Shown here piece by piece: positions 18,568 through 27,300 of a DNA stretch of 64,000 nucleotides. The first letter of the stretch is position 1. Each line of letters begins with the position of its first letter. The DNA lies in the NCBI GenBank assembly GCA_040901765.1, contig JBBDYG010000019.1, positions 1-64,000 on the forward strand. Reading direction: 5' to 3'. The position numbers and the translations under genes are program-made. The notes under the pieces were generated by a model. That model worked only from the letters and a program-made list of their open reading frames with translations. It made no database searches and was not told the origin of the DNA. Origin of the DNA: JBBDYG01 sp040901765 (lineage in GTDB: Bacteria > Planctomycetota > Planctomycetia > Pirellulales > Lacipirellulaceae).

Positions 18568-19572
18568 TCACTCCAAGTCCACTGGCAGGCCGTCCTGGCT
18601 CGCGACGAGGCGGTCCCAGACACTGCAACATTGAGCATTCGGCCCAAGGGTATTGATGTCATCAGAAATCCAATGGACGCTGCCATCGACCATGACCACA
18701 TGGACGCCGCCCGGCGCATGCCGGCTGCGCGGGGCCGCTTGTAAACTTGGGCAGGGTTCCCAGCACGTCATCCGTTCTTGCGTGAGGAGGGCGGCTCCAA
18801 GCTGCCTCATGAGCTGCCGGCAACCCATAATGTCGTCGGACTGCTCGTTGGCGGGGTTGGGGCCGTTGCAGTCGCCTTCAAAGCCGTGCCAGGTTAGGTT
18901 GCTGGCGCCAGCGGCTCCCATTGCCCAAACGCCCCGGCGGTCGATCGCGCTTAAGCCGATGCGGATTTCCGCCGCCAAGATCGTATGGCTCGTGCCGTCA
19001 GTGATCTGCGCGATCCTGGTCCGCTTGTTCTTTCGCAGGACGCCAATCCGCTGGGGATCGGTCGTTGTCTTCTCGGCGGAAATGTTATCGCCGTTGCACG
19101 CATAGTTGGCGCGGGCCCAATTGTCGCCTTCGATGGGCAGCATTCCCGCGAATGGAACCTCGGCCCCCGAATCTTCCGGGCAAAGCAGTGTTGGGATCGG
19201 CGTCCCGCGCGCTTCTCGGTTATTCGCGTGCGAAATGAACTGATTGAAGTCGAACGAATCGTAGAGCGGCTGCTCTTCCAAGTGCGGCAGGATTTCAATG
19301 ATCCAGTTCGCACGATACTGAATACTATTGGCTGCGATCGTGGGCCGATCGAACTGCATGCCCGGAGGAAACTCTTTGTGCGCACTGTGGAAGTTGTGCA
19401 GGGCGATGCCAATCTGCTTGAGGTTGCTCTGGCATTGAGTCCGCCTGGCTGCGGCACGGGCGGCCTGGACCGCAGGCAGCAGCAGTGCGACCAGAATGCC
19501 AATAATGGCGATCACGACTAGAAGTTCGACAAGGGTAAAACCCGTACACCGCAACCGATCTGACGAGCGCAT
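18568..19572 (-). CDS. DUF1559 pseudopilin-like protein heading the peroxidase operon
   Basis: A 334-residue protein with a short 11-residue leader (MRSSDRLRCTG) before FTLVELLVVIAIIGILVALL, followed by PAVQAARAAARRTQC. The ATG at 19572 is supported by GGGGAGG six bases upstream and is preferred over the frame to 19593. The C-terminal motif is slightly changed (HAPGGVHVVMVDG, with ten residues between H and DG). It has four downstream co-directional neighbours within 70 bases of each other. It is expected to be processed by a prepilin peptidase and to be part of a surface or periplasmic filament, whose function is unknown. Confidence 0.92.
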   Translation of the reverse strand: MRSSDRLRCTGFTLVELLVVIAIIGILVALLLPAVQAARAAARRTQCQSNLKQIGIALHNFHSAHKEFPPGMQFDRPTIAANSIQYRANWIIEILPHLEEQPLYDSFDFNQFISHANNREARGTPIPTLLCPEDSGAEVPFAGMLPIEGDNWARANYACNGDNISAEKTTTDPQRIGVLRKNKRTRIAQITDGTSHTILAAEIRIGLSAIDRRGVWAMGAAGASNLTWHGFEGDCNGPNPANEQSDDIMGCRQLMRQLGAALLTQERMTCWEPCPSLQAAPRSRHAPGGVHVVMVDGSVHWISDDINTLGPNAQCCSVWDRLVASQDGLPVDLE

Positions 19573-19850
19573 CGACGGCCTCCCCGAATGCAAATTATTG
19601 CAGCCATTATATGAACAGACCTCTCTCTATTCCGGTGAGCCAAAGCCGGCTCGCAATTGGCGATTGTAGCAATCTACGGCCTGCCGTGCCTAGCGATATA
19701 CTCAAAATCTTCATTTAATAAGCCAATTGAACATCATTCGTTCGGTTGGGGGCCTCGGAATCGCATTTGACGGCGAACTCTGGAAGTCGTCAAATAAGCT
19801 TCGATACGCGCGGCTCCTTGCCCTGTGACGCTCCCCGCGGTCCGCAAATC

Positions 19851-21398
19851 ATGCATGACGATTATTCCAAAGCGACCACGCGGCGACCGATCGACCCGCG
19901 GCGCTTCGTTTTGCTCATCGTCTGGGGTGCCCTGGTCCATCCCGCGAACGCCCAACTGCCGGCATTTCCCGGGGCCGAAGGGGAAGGACGCTTCACTACG
20001 GGCGGGCGCGGTGGAGACGTGTATCACGTAACCAATCTCAATGATTTGGGCGCAGGTTCTCTGCGACACGGACTCGCCACCGCATTCAATGGGCCGCGGA
20101 CGATCGTATTCGACATCGGCGGCACGATCGCTCTCTCGTCGGACCTGAACGTCACGAATGGGAACATTACCATCGCGGGTGAGACTGCACCAGGCAAAGG
20201 GATCGCCATCACGAATTACGGTCTCGGCATCAACGCGCCCAACGTGATCATGCGCCACATTCGCGTCCGGCCGGGCGACGCCAAGAAAGGTTCGGGGGCC
20301 GAACACGGCTTTAATGGCGATGCGATCTCGATCTCGCGATCCGATGTCATACTGGACCACGTGTCGGCATCGTGGGGGATCGACGAGAACCTCAGCGTGG
20401 CCGGCAACGGCACACGGCGGGTCACCATCCAGTTTTCGACCATCTCTGAAGGTCTCGCGCAAACGGGATTGCACCATGGCGAATACAACGCCAATTACAG
20501 TCCCGGCGGCCCCGACAGCCATTCGATGGGCAGCCTCATCAAGCCGGGCGACGGCAATGGCATCATCTCGATGCACCACAACTTGTGGAGCAATAACGGC
20601 AATCGCAACCCGGCCATCGGCAATTACAGCGACGATCACACGATGCGCGTCGACATCCGCAACAACGTGCTCTACAACAATCGGTCCAATGGATATGCAA
20701 CCGGCGAAAGTGAACGGATTGAACTGAATTATGTCGGCAATTACGTGATCGCCGGTCCGAACACGTCCGCCGGCAATCGGACGGTTGGGTTTCGCGCCGA
20801 AGCTCCGAACAACTTGCGGATTTATAGCCTCATTAATCGGGTCGACGGTAATCGCAATGGTCTGCTGGATGGCGTCTTGGCGCCTGCTTCTCTCATTCAA
20901 GGTACGTTCACAACCTCGGGCTCGCCGTTCTCGCTCGCGCCCATTACGACCGACAGCGCCATCGACGCTTATTGGAAGGTGGCAAACTCGGCCGGCGCGT
21001 TCTACTGGAACCGGGATGACGTCGACGCGCGACTCGTTTCCGAGCTACTGACGCAGAGGGGCCAGATCATTAATTCGCAGAACGATATCGGAGGCTATCC
21101 GTTGCTTTCAACCGTAATGCGTCCGAACAATTGGGATACCGACGGCGACGGGATGCCGGACGCATGGGAAAGAAAGGTCGATGGTTTGAATCCGTTGTTG
21201 GCCGATAACAACGGCGACCTAAATAGCAATGGGTACACCAATCTCGAAGAGTACCTCCACTTTCGCGCACAAGGTTTGAATGTGCCTGAGCCAGCCACGG
21301 TTCACCTTATGCTGACTAGCCTCTTGGCTCTACTGTCGCTGCGCCGCTTTCGCGTGATAGGCGGCGCGGCGCTGCGAATTTACGACTGCCAGAAGTGA
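19851..21398 (+). CDS. Pectate-lyase-like (PL1) beta-helix protein with PEP-CTERM-like tail
   Basis: A 515-residue exported protein. The signal peptide is residues about 18-34 (RRFVLLIVWGALVHPANA). The start of the mature protein has the polysaccharide lyase family 1 pattern LPAFPGAEGEGRFTTGGRGG, then VYHVTNLNDLGAGSLRHGL, ITIAGETAPGKGI and IMRHIRVRPGD. Later parts (DVILDHVSASWGIDEN, LHHGEYN) form turns of a right-handed beta-helix. DTDGDGMPDAWE is a calcium-binding TSP3-like loop, and the end carries VPEPATVHLML, a hydrophobic stretch and RRFR. It probably cleaves pectate or a related uronic-acid polymer at the cell surface. The ATG at 19851 is used because the upstream frame starts only with TTG. 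Its 3' end overlaps the convergent gene at 21380 by 19 bases. Confidence 0.88.
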   Translation: MHDDYSKATTRRPIDPRRFVLLIVWGALVHPANAQLPAFPGAEGEGRFTTGGRGGDVYHVTNLNDLGAGSLRHGLATAFNGPRTIVFDIGGTIALSSDLNVTNGNITIAGETAPGKGIAITNYGLGINAPNVIMRHIRVRPGDAKKGSGAEHGFNGDAISISRSDVILDHVSASWGIDENLSVAGNGTRRVTIQFSTISEGLAQTGLHHGEYNANYSPGGPDSHSMGSLIKPGDGNGIISMHHNLWSNNGNRNPAIGNYSDDHTMRVDIRNNVLYNNRSNGYATGESERIELNYVGNYVIAGPNTSAGNRTVGFRAEAPNNLRIYSLINRVDGNRNGLLDGVLAPASLIQGTFTTSGSPFSLAPITTDSAIDAYWKVANSAGAFYWNRDDVDARLVSELLTQRGQIINSQNDIGGYPLLSTVMRPNNWDTDGDGMPDAWERKVDGLNPLLADNNGDLNSNGYTNLEEYLHFRAQGLNVPEPATVHLMLTSLLALLSLRRFRVIGGAALRIYDCQK

Positions 21399-22648
21399 GA
21401 TTGCGGCGTCACCTGGTAGCGCACGTCGAGATGGGGCGTCAGAGTCCGCTGCTGCCCGTCGGCGAGAGATTTCATGCCAGCTTCCACCAGCCCCGTGGTC
21501 AACAGAGTCCGCTCCACGGGGTAGGTGGCTTTACCTGTTTTCAACATCCGCTCCACGTTGGACATCAGCGCGGCTGAATAAACCACGTTCGGAACGGGCG
21601 GCAGGTAGAAGAGGGTCGAAAGCGGATCCGCCTGCCCCTTGAGTCGGGCGGCAAATGTAAAGTCGCCGACCAGACCGTTCATCAACAGCATGGTCGCCTT
21701 GAGGCCATCGGCATATTCGAACCGGTAAGCCACCGGGTCTTTTACCCACTCGCGAATCTGCTGCGGCGCGGGATAGCGATGATTGGCGGTCGGCGTTTGG
21801 GCGAGCGTCTGGCTGCGGCACAGGCAAGCCTCCCACAAGCTCGGATCCCATCCCCCGTCGTCCCAGTTTCCCGCCTCCATCGCCTGGAACACGCTATCAC
21901 CCTGCAGCGCTTGGAGGGCTACCACTCCGGATTCGCCGCCCTGCCGCCGTTCGGCCATGCACTGGATAACCTCCAGGGCATGAAAATCGTAGCTGTCGAC
22001 GCCGCCGATGGCGACGCACATCACTTCTTCCACATTGGCGCCGTGGGGCATATCAATCGACGGCATGCGCCAAGTCACCGGCAGCGATGAGCCGGCCATG
22101 AACGGAAAGTTGAGCTGCCGCGCGGTGTCGACCATTTCCTTGGCCCACTCCCACTTCCACGACAAATGTTTGTCGTTGAAGACAGGCGCCGTGCGACCAT
22201 CCTCGCGAAAGACGTCGGCCACTTGCTGGAAAAATTCGTAGCGAGGGTACTTTTTTTGACCAATTTCGTTGTCGGGATAGTTGCCGTGTTCGCCGATGAT
22301 CAGCACCCCATCGACGGCGAGTTGCTTACCACCGTTGCGAAGCGCTTCGGCAATGGACGGGTAAATCGTGAAGCCGAACTCGTTTGCCCGATCTCGGCTG
22401 AGATCGTTATCGGGCGTTTGATCGACGTAGGCGGAAACCACCTGAAAGGGCGATCGATGCCATTTGCCGCGGATCGGATAACCGGTGAGAAAGCGTTCGG
22501 CCATGTGCCAGGCGTGGGATGGATAGCGCCACTCGGTGGTCACCACGGCCAGCCGGGGGCGATTGTTGCTGGCTTCAACCGCGTGAAGTAGCCCCGGCCC
22601 GAACGCCGTCGTGCCGATTGCTTTCAGAAAAGTTCGCCGGCCGATCAT
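21380..22648 (-). CDS. Tat-exported protein of unknown function, tandem paralogue 1
   Basis: A 422-residue protein beginning MIGRRTFLKAIGTTAFGPG, a twin-arginine signal. The mature part has RPRLAVVTTEWRYPSHAWHM, VDGVLIIGEHGNYPDNEIGQ, APVFNDKHLSWKWEWAKEM, PFMAGSSLPVTWR and the C-terminal YPVERTLLTTGLVEAGM. I do not recognise a named family. The order resembles Tat-exported planctomycete proteins with a Rossmann-like or oxidoreductase-like N-terminal half, but no cofactor motif is certain. Its neighbour 22693-23952 is a clear paralogue. The ATG at 22648 is chosen because the longer frame overlaps that gene. It lies next to a pectate lyase, so a role in polysaccharide metabolism is possible but unproven. 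Confidence 0.8.
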   Translation of the reverse strand: MIGRRTFLKAIGTTAFGPGLLHAVEASNNRPRLAVVTTEWRYPSHAWHMAERFLTGYPIRGKWHRSPFQVVSAYVDQTPDNDLSRDRANEFGFTIYPSIAEALRNGGKQLAVDGVLIIGEHGNYPDNEIGQKKYPRYEFFQQVADVFREDGRTAPVFNDKHLSWKWEWAKEMVDTARQLNFPFMAGSSLPVTWRMPSIDMPHGANVEEVMCVAIGGVDSYDFHALEVIQCMAERRQGGESGVVALQALQGDSVFQAMEAGNWDDGGWDPSLWEACLCRSQTLAQTPTANHRYPAPQQIREWVKDPVAYRFEYADGLKATMLLMNGLVGDFTFAARLKGQADPLSTLFYLPPVPNVVYSAALMSNVERMLKTGKATYPVERTLLTTGLVEAGMKSLADGQQRTLTPHLDVRYQVTPQSHFWQS

Positions 22649-22692
22649 GGGCGTGTCCCGGTGAGTGGTTAGTCGTCCAACGTCGCCGCGAA

Positions 22693-23952
22693 TCAAAACT
22701 TCGCTCGCCGGCCGGTACTGCCGGTAATCTGGTACGCAACATTCGCTAGCCACGGCGTTTCTACTCGCCGGTGGCCTTCCGCCCGCGATGTCATAACCGC
22801 GTCCAAGATCCCGGTGGTCAACAGCGTCCGTTCGGGTGGGTACGTTTCCTTGCGCGTCAGGTACATCGACTCGATATTATGCGATAGAAACGAAAAGTGC
22901 CCATATCCAGGCTCCTGCAGCCAGCAATTTGTCGCCACGGGATCGGGGTTGTCCCTTAGCCTACCGGCAAAACCGAATGTGGCCGTGAAGCCGTCGAGCA
23001 AGAGTACGACCGAGTGAAGTCCATCGGTGTTTTCGATGAGCAATGCGACCGGATTTCTGCAATGTTGCTCGGGCGACTCCATGGATTCGTCGGCGATACA
23101 GTTGGCAGCCGCGTCGAAAAGCTTCCGCGACCATTCGCCTTCCGCCGCGGCCTTCCAAACATCCGGCCCCTCCAGGCAAGTCACGGCGCGCACGCCAGTT
23201 TCGCCGCCACGTCGCCGCTCGACCATGCATTGCAGCAACTCCAGTCCGTGAAACCCGTAGCTTTCGACTTCGCTGTAACCGATGACCAGAGCTTCTTCGA
23301 GTTCCGTCCCGAGCGGCAACTCCAGGTCGGGCTTGCGCCACGCAGTGGGCAGCGACGAGCCGGCCATAAGGGGAAACTTCATCTGGCGGGATTGGTCGTA
23401 CATCCACTTGGCATCTTCCCAGGCAAATCCCAAATGCTTGTCGTTGAATATAGGAGCCGAAGCTCCAGTGGCCTGAAACGTCTTGACGGTCTCTTCGAAG
23501 AAGCGACGCCGCGGATACATCTTCTGCCCCTTCGAGTTGTGGGGGTAGTCTCCGTGCTCGCCAATGATCAGGACGCCGTCGACGGCAAGTTGGCCGGTTT
23601 CAAGTGTTAGCGCTTCGCCAATCGACGGTTTGATCTGCACCCCGTATTGGCTGGCCATGCCACGGCTAAGATCACCCGCGGGAAACTGATCGACGTACAT
23701 CGATACGACTTGCGTCCGGGGCGCGTAAGTCTCGGTCGTACTGAGGACATATCCTTGCAGCAATCGCCCCAAAATGACGTCGGCATGCGAAAGACCTCGG
23801 TACTCGGTAATAATTGCCGCCAGACGAGGCCGTTCTACACGCTCAGCGGATCCCCAGCATCGACTGCCCGTCAGCGCCGCGGCCGCAAGCGAAGCACTCG
23901 CGGCACCGAGAAAACGGCGCCGGTCGATCAAATCGCAACGCGTCTGCAGCAT
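22693..23952 (-). CDS. Tat-exported protein of unknown function, tandem paralogue 2
   Basis: A 419-residue protein with Tat signal DRRRFLGAASASLAAAAL. It shares long blocks with the downstream gene: VDGVLIIGEHGDYPHNSKGQ, APIFNDKHLGFAWEDAKWM, PLMAGSSLPTAWRKP, GLELLQCMVERRRGGETGV and YPPERTLLTTGILDAVM. The ATG at 23952 has AGGAT upstream. The two genes are 44 bases apart and probably form one transcript. Conserved His, Asp and Asn residues in GEHGDYP and FNDKH could be catalytic or metal-binding, but this is a guess. No function is assigned. Confidence 0.82.
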   Translation of the reverse strand: MLQTRCDLIDRRRFLGAASASLAAAALTGSRCWGSAERVERPRLAAIITEYRGLSHADVILGRLLQGYVLSTTETYAPRTQVVSMYVDQFPAGDLSRGMASQYGVQIKPSIGEALTLETGQLAVDGVLIIGEHGDYPHNSKGQKMYPRRRFFEETVKTFQATGASAPIFNDKHLGFAWEDAKWMYDQSRQMKFPLMAGSSLPTAWRKPDLELPLGTELEEALVIGYSEVESYGFHGLELLQCMVERRRGGETGVRAVTCLEGPDVWKAAAEGEWSRKLFDAAANCIADESMESPEQHCRNPVALLIENTDGLHSVVLLLDGFTATFGFAGRLRDNPDPVATNCWLQEPGYGHFSFLSHNIESMYLTRKETYPPERTLLTTGILDAVMTSRAEGHRRVETPWLANVAYQITGSTGRRAKF

Positions 23953-24344
23953 GTCAACGCATCCTTCAATCGCTCGAAGAGTTGATGTCGGTCACCGGTG
24001 CCCCAAATGCTTCGCAGAAGTCTATCTAGAAAGGTCGTCCGAATAACGACAGGCAGGATGCAGTATGGCGACTACGACCGTTGAGTTCAATCTGAAGGCA
24101 GTGGCGGACGCCGGAAAGGAGCGTGTCGCGCGCCGGTCATGTCCAAAGGGAACAATCCGATGAAGCGCGGCTCCAGCGATGGAGTGCCGTGCCACCAATC
24201 CCGCCGATCAAGCGTTCGGTCAGTGGGCCAATTCCGTTCGCCAACCATTTTGTTGTTGGTTGCGGGCAACAACGCTACAATAAGCGATCGTTTCGGGTGG
24301 CGTCGTCTGGCCCTCGCGGGCCAAGTCGTTTGGGGGGGCTTTCG
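23953..24344. other. Intergenic region upstream of the giant surface subtilisin
   Basis: About 390 bases between divergent genes. A frame in phase with the giant gene extends through it from a GTG at 24123, but the encoded residues do not look like a signal peptide, so I treat it as 5' untranslated sequence. A small palindrome GGCCCTCGCGGGCC is present at about 24310-24323, shortly before the start codon. Confidence 0.35.
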
Positions 24345-27300
24345 ATGGGAAACCGCTCACGGAGGGGTCCGGGCAAACGCCCCGCGGTGCATCGTTCCCG
24401 GCGGCTCCATCTGGAGCGGTTGGAAAACCGGCTGGTTCTGTCGGCTTCGGCGGCCTATTCGATGGTCAGCCCGACCTGGTTCGCGGTGGCTCCCGTTGAT
24501 GACTCGGCGCCCGAGACGCCCGCTCCTCCATCGCAAGAGTGGATCATCCGCCTGACGGCCGAGGCGACGCAAGCGGCCGGCAACGTGGCGGGCGCTGCGG
24601 CGTTGCTCGACGATCTGCCGCTGACGGTGGTTCGCGGCCTCGGCCTGCCGGGGCAACTGCTGGTCACGGCCACGCTCCAGTCGTCGGCCCTTTCGACGAT
24701 GCTCGCCGGTAGCGCGCTCGTCGCCTCGTTCCAGCAAGACGCGATCATCACCGGCGCGGAGCTGCCCAACGATCCCGATTTTGTCGGTCTTGAGCAGTAT
24801 GGCCTGTTCAACGTCGGCCAGAACGGAGGGCTCCACAACGCCGACATCGACGCCGATTTGGCCTGGGACATTACGACCGGTTCTTCCAATGTCGTGGTGG
24901 CGGTGATCGATTCGGGCATCGACTATACCCATCCCGACTTGGCCGCGAATGTATGGACCAACATCGGTGAGATTCCCGGCGATGGCATCGACAACGACGG
25001 TAACGGCTATGTGGACGACGTCCACGGCTGGGATTTTCACAACGACGACAACGATCCCTTCGACGATCACGGACACGGGACTCACATAGCGGGGATCATT
25101 GGCGCGGAGGCCGATGACGAAGGCCCGCAAATCGGTGGGGCGGGCATTAACTGGAACTCGTCGCTGATGGCGCTCAAGTTCCTCGACGAGAACAACGTCG
25201 GTTCGGTCTTCGACGCGATCGCGGCGATCAACTATGCGACCATGATGCGAACCCGGGCGGTGAATCCCGTGAACGTCCGGGTGATCAACGCCAGTTGGGG
25301 CGGCTCGGGCGTCGACGACCAGGGGCTGCGCGACGCCATCGCGGCGTCGGCAGCGGCCGACGTGCTGTTCGTCGCGGCGGCCGGCAATGGCGACGTGTTT
25401 GGCCGTGGGCAGAACATCGATACGCTCCCCTTCTTTCCGGCCAGCTTTGGCCTGGACAACATGCTGGTCGTCGCGGCCACCGACCGCCACGATCAACTCA
25501 CCACGTTTACAAACTACGGCGCGAACTCGGTCGATATCGCCGCCCCGGGCCAAAGCATTCACAGTACGAACCTGTTCATCGACAACAACCAAACGCTGCA
25601 AACCTACGGCACGCGGAGCGGCACCAGCATGGCGACCCCACTGGTCGCCGGGACGGCGGCCTTGATCTGGTCGCAGTCGCCGACGGCAACCGCCGCCGAA
25701 GTCCGCGACGCGATCCTCGCCGGCGGCAATACGCTCGCTACGCTGCAAGGCAAGATCGCGAGCGGCAAACGGCTCAACGCCCACGGCGCGCTGCTCGCGC
25801 TGCCGCCGCAGGCGGAAGTCACCTCGGCCCTCGACGTGACAAACATCGGCGGCACGACGTATGAGTTCACGGTTGAGCTATCGAGCAACGTCCCCATCGC
25901 CGCCGCCACCGTGGGTAGCGGCGACTTCGTCGTCCGCCGTCAGAACGCCGTGGTGGGCGACCTGGTCGCTTCGCTCGTTTCCGCAACGCCGTCGGCCGGC
26001 AACCGCGTGTGGACCGTCACCTACCAGATTACGCCGCCCGGCGGCGCGTGGAACGTGTTCGATGGTGGCGCGTACGACATCTCGCTCGTGTCCGGGCAGG
26101 TGGTCGACATCAACGGCGTCGCTTCGCGCGCCAAGGTCGTCGATTCGTTCCTCGTCGATCTCTCCTCGGTCGGCGTCTTCCGACCCGACGTGTTTTTTGA
26201 TGGCGGCGATTACAACTTTGGTGATGGAATCGCCGCAACGATCACGGGGGAGGCAACACTCCGGGCGGCGATTCAAGAAGCAAATTTGTTCGGTTTTGAC
26301 CACCAGAATACTGCGGTAGTCATTTTGGCTCCAGGAACTTATACCCTGTCGCTAGACCTGCAAGACTTCGGGAATGCGCAGCAAGGCGACCTCGATATCC
26401 TTGGAAATGTCGTTGTCGCCAGCGACGGCACTGGCGAAGTGATCATTGACGCGGCAGGTATCGATCGTGTCTTCGATATATTGACTTTCTGTGCTCTTAC
26501 TCTCGAAGGCGTCACCATCACCGGCGGCAGCGTTTCTGGCGAAGAGGGCGGCGGCATTCGCAATGCCGGCACGCTGACTGTTAGTAACTCAACGATTCGC
26601 GATAACTTCACCGATCAATATGGCGGCGGCATCTACAACGCAGGGACGCTGTCAATCGGCGCGACGACCCTGACAGGTAATCAGGCCGCCTTCGGCGGCG
26701 GAATTTATAACGCCGAGGGTGCCACTGCCGATGTCAAAGACACGACAATTAGTGGCAATACGGCCGATGCCCCGAATCCACAAGGCCGCAAGTACGACAC
26801 ATTGAGCGAGGAACGCCAGCTTGGAAGCGCCGCTGCTGGTATCTATTACGCTGCAGCCAGCGCTACTGGTCTTGGTGAAGCGTTGGTTACTTGGGAGTGG
26901 CGTACGATCAACGACATAGATGGGCGATTTGTCTCTGCTAGTTCTCCTATCGCGACTGTGTCGGAATTCACGATCAACGATCCGTTCGTAGACTCGATCC
27001 GGACCGGTAACGCGATCGATTCATCGGGAAGGGCTATTGTCGTGTGGCAGGCCACCGGAGCTGATGCTGAGGCAACTGGCATTCAGGCGCGGCTCTACGA
27101 CGCCTCGGTCGACATTGCCGGCAGCTCAGGTAGCGGGATTTTTCTGGTCAACACGACCCAGGGCGGACCACAGTCGGACGCCGAAGTCGCCTCGAATGCG
27201 TCAGGCGCAGTTGTTGCAGTTTGGAGAAGCACTGAGGGCGGCTCAGTCAACATTCGAGCGCGCCGACTCACAACAGAAGGGACATTTGCGGGCGACGATT

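Noticed and set aside
19734..20900. A 388-codon minus-strand frame opposite the pectate lyase
   Set aside because: It lies antisense to well-conserved beta-helix motifs and has no signal or domain of its own.
24357..25784. A 475-codon minus-strand frame opposite the subtilisin domain
   Set aside because: The plus strand encodes an intact protease catalytic domain. The antisense product is a low-complexity Arg/Val-rich sequence.
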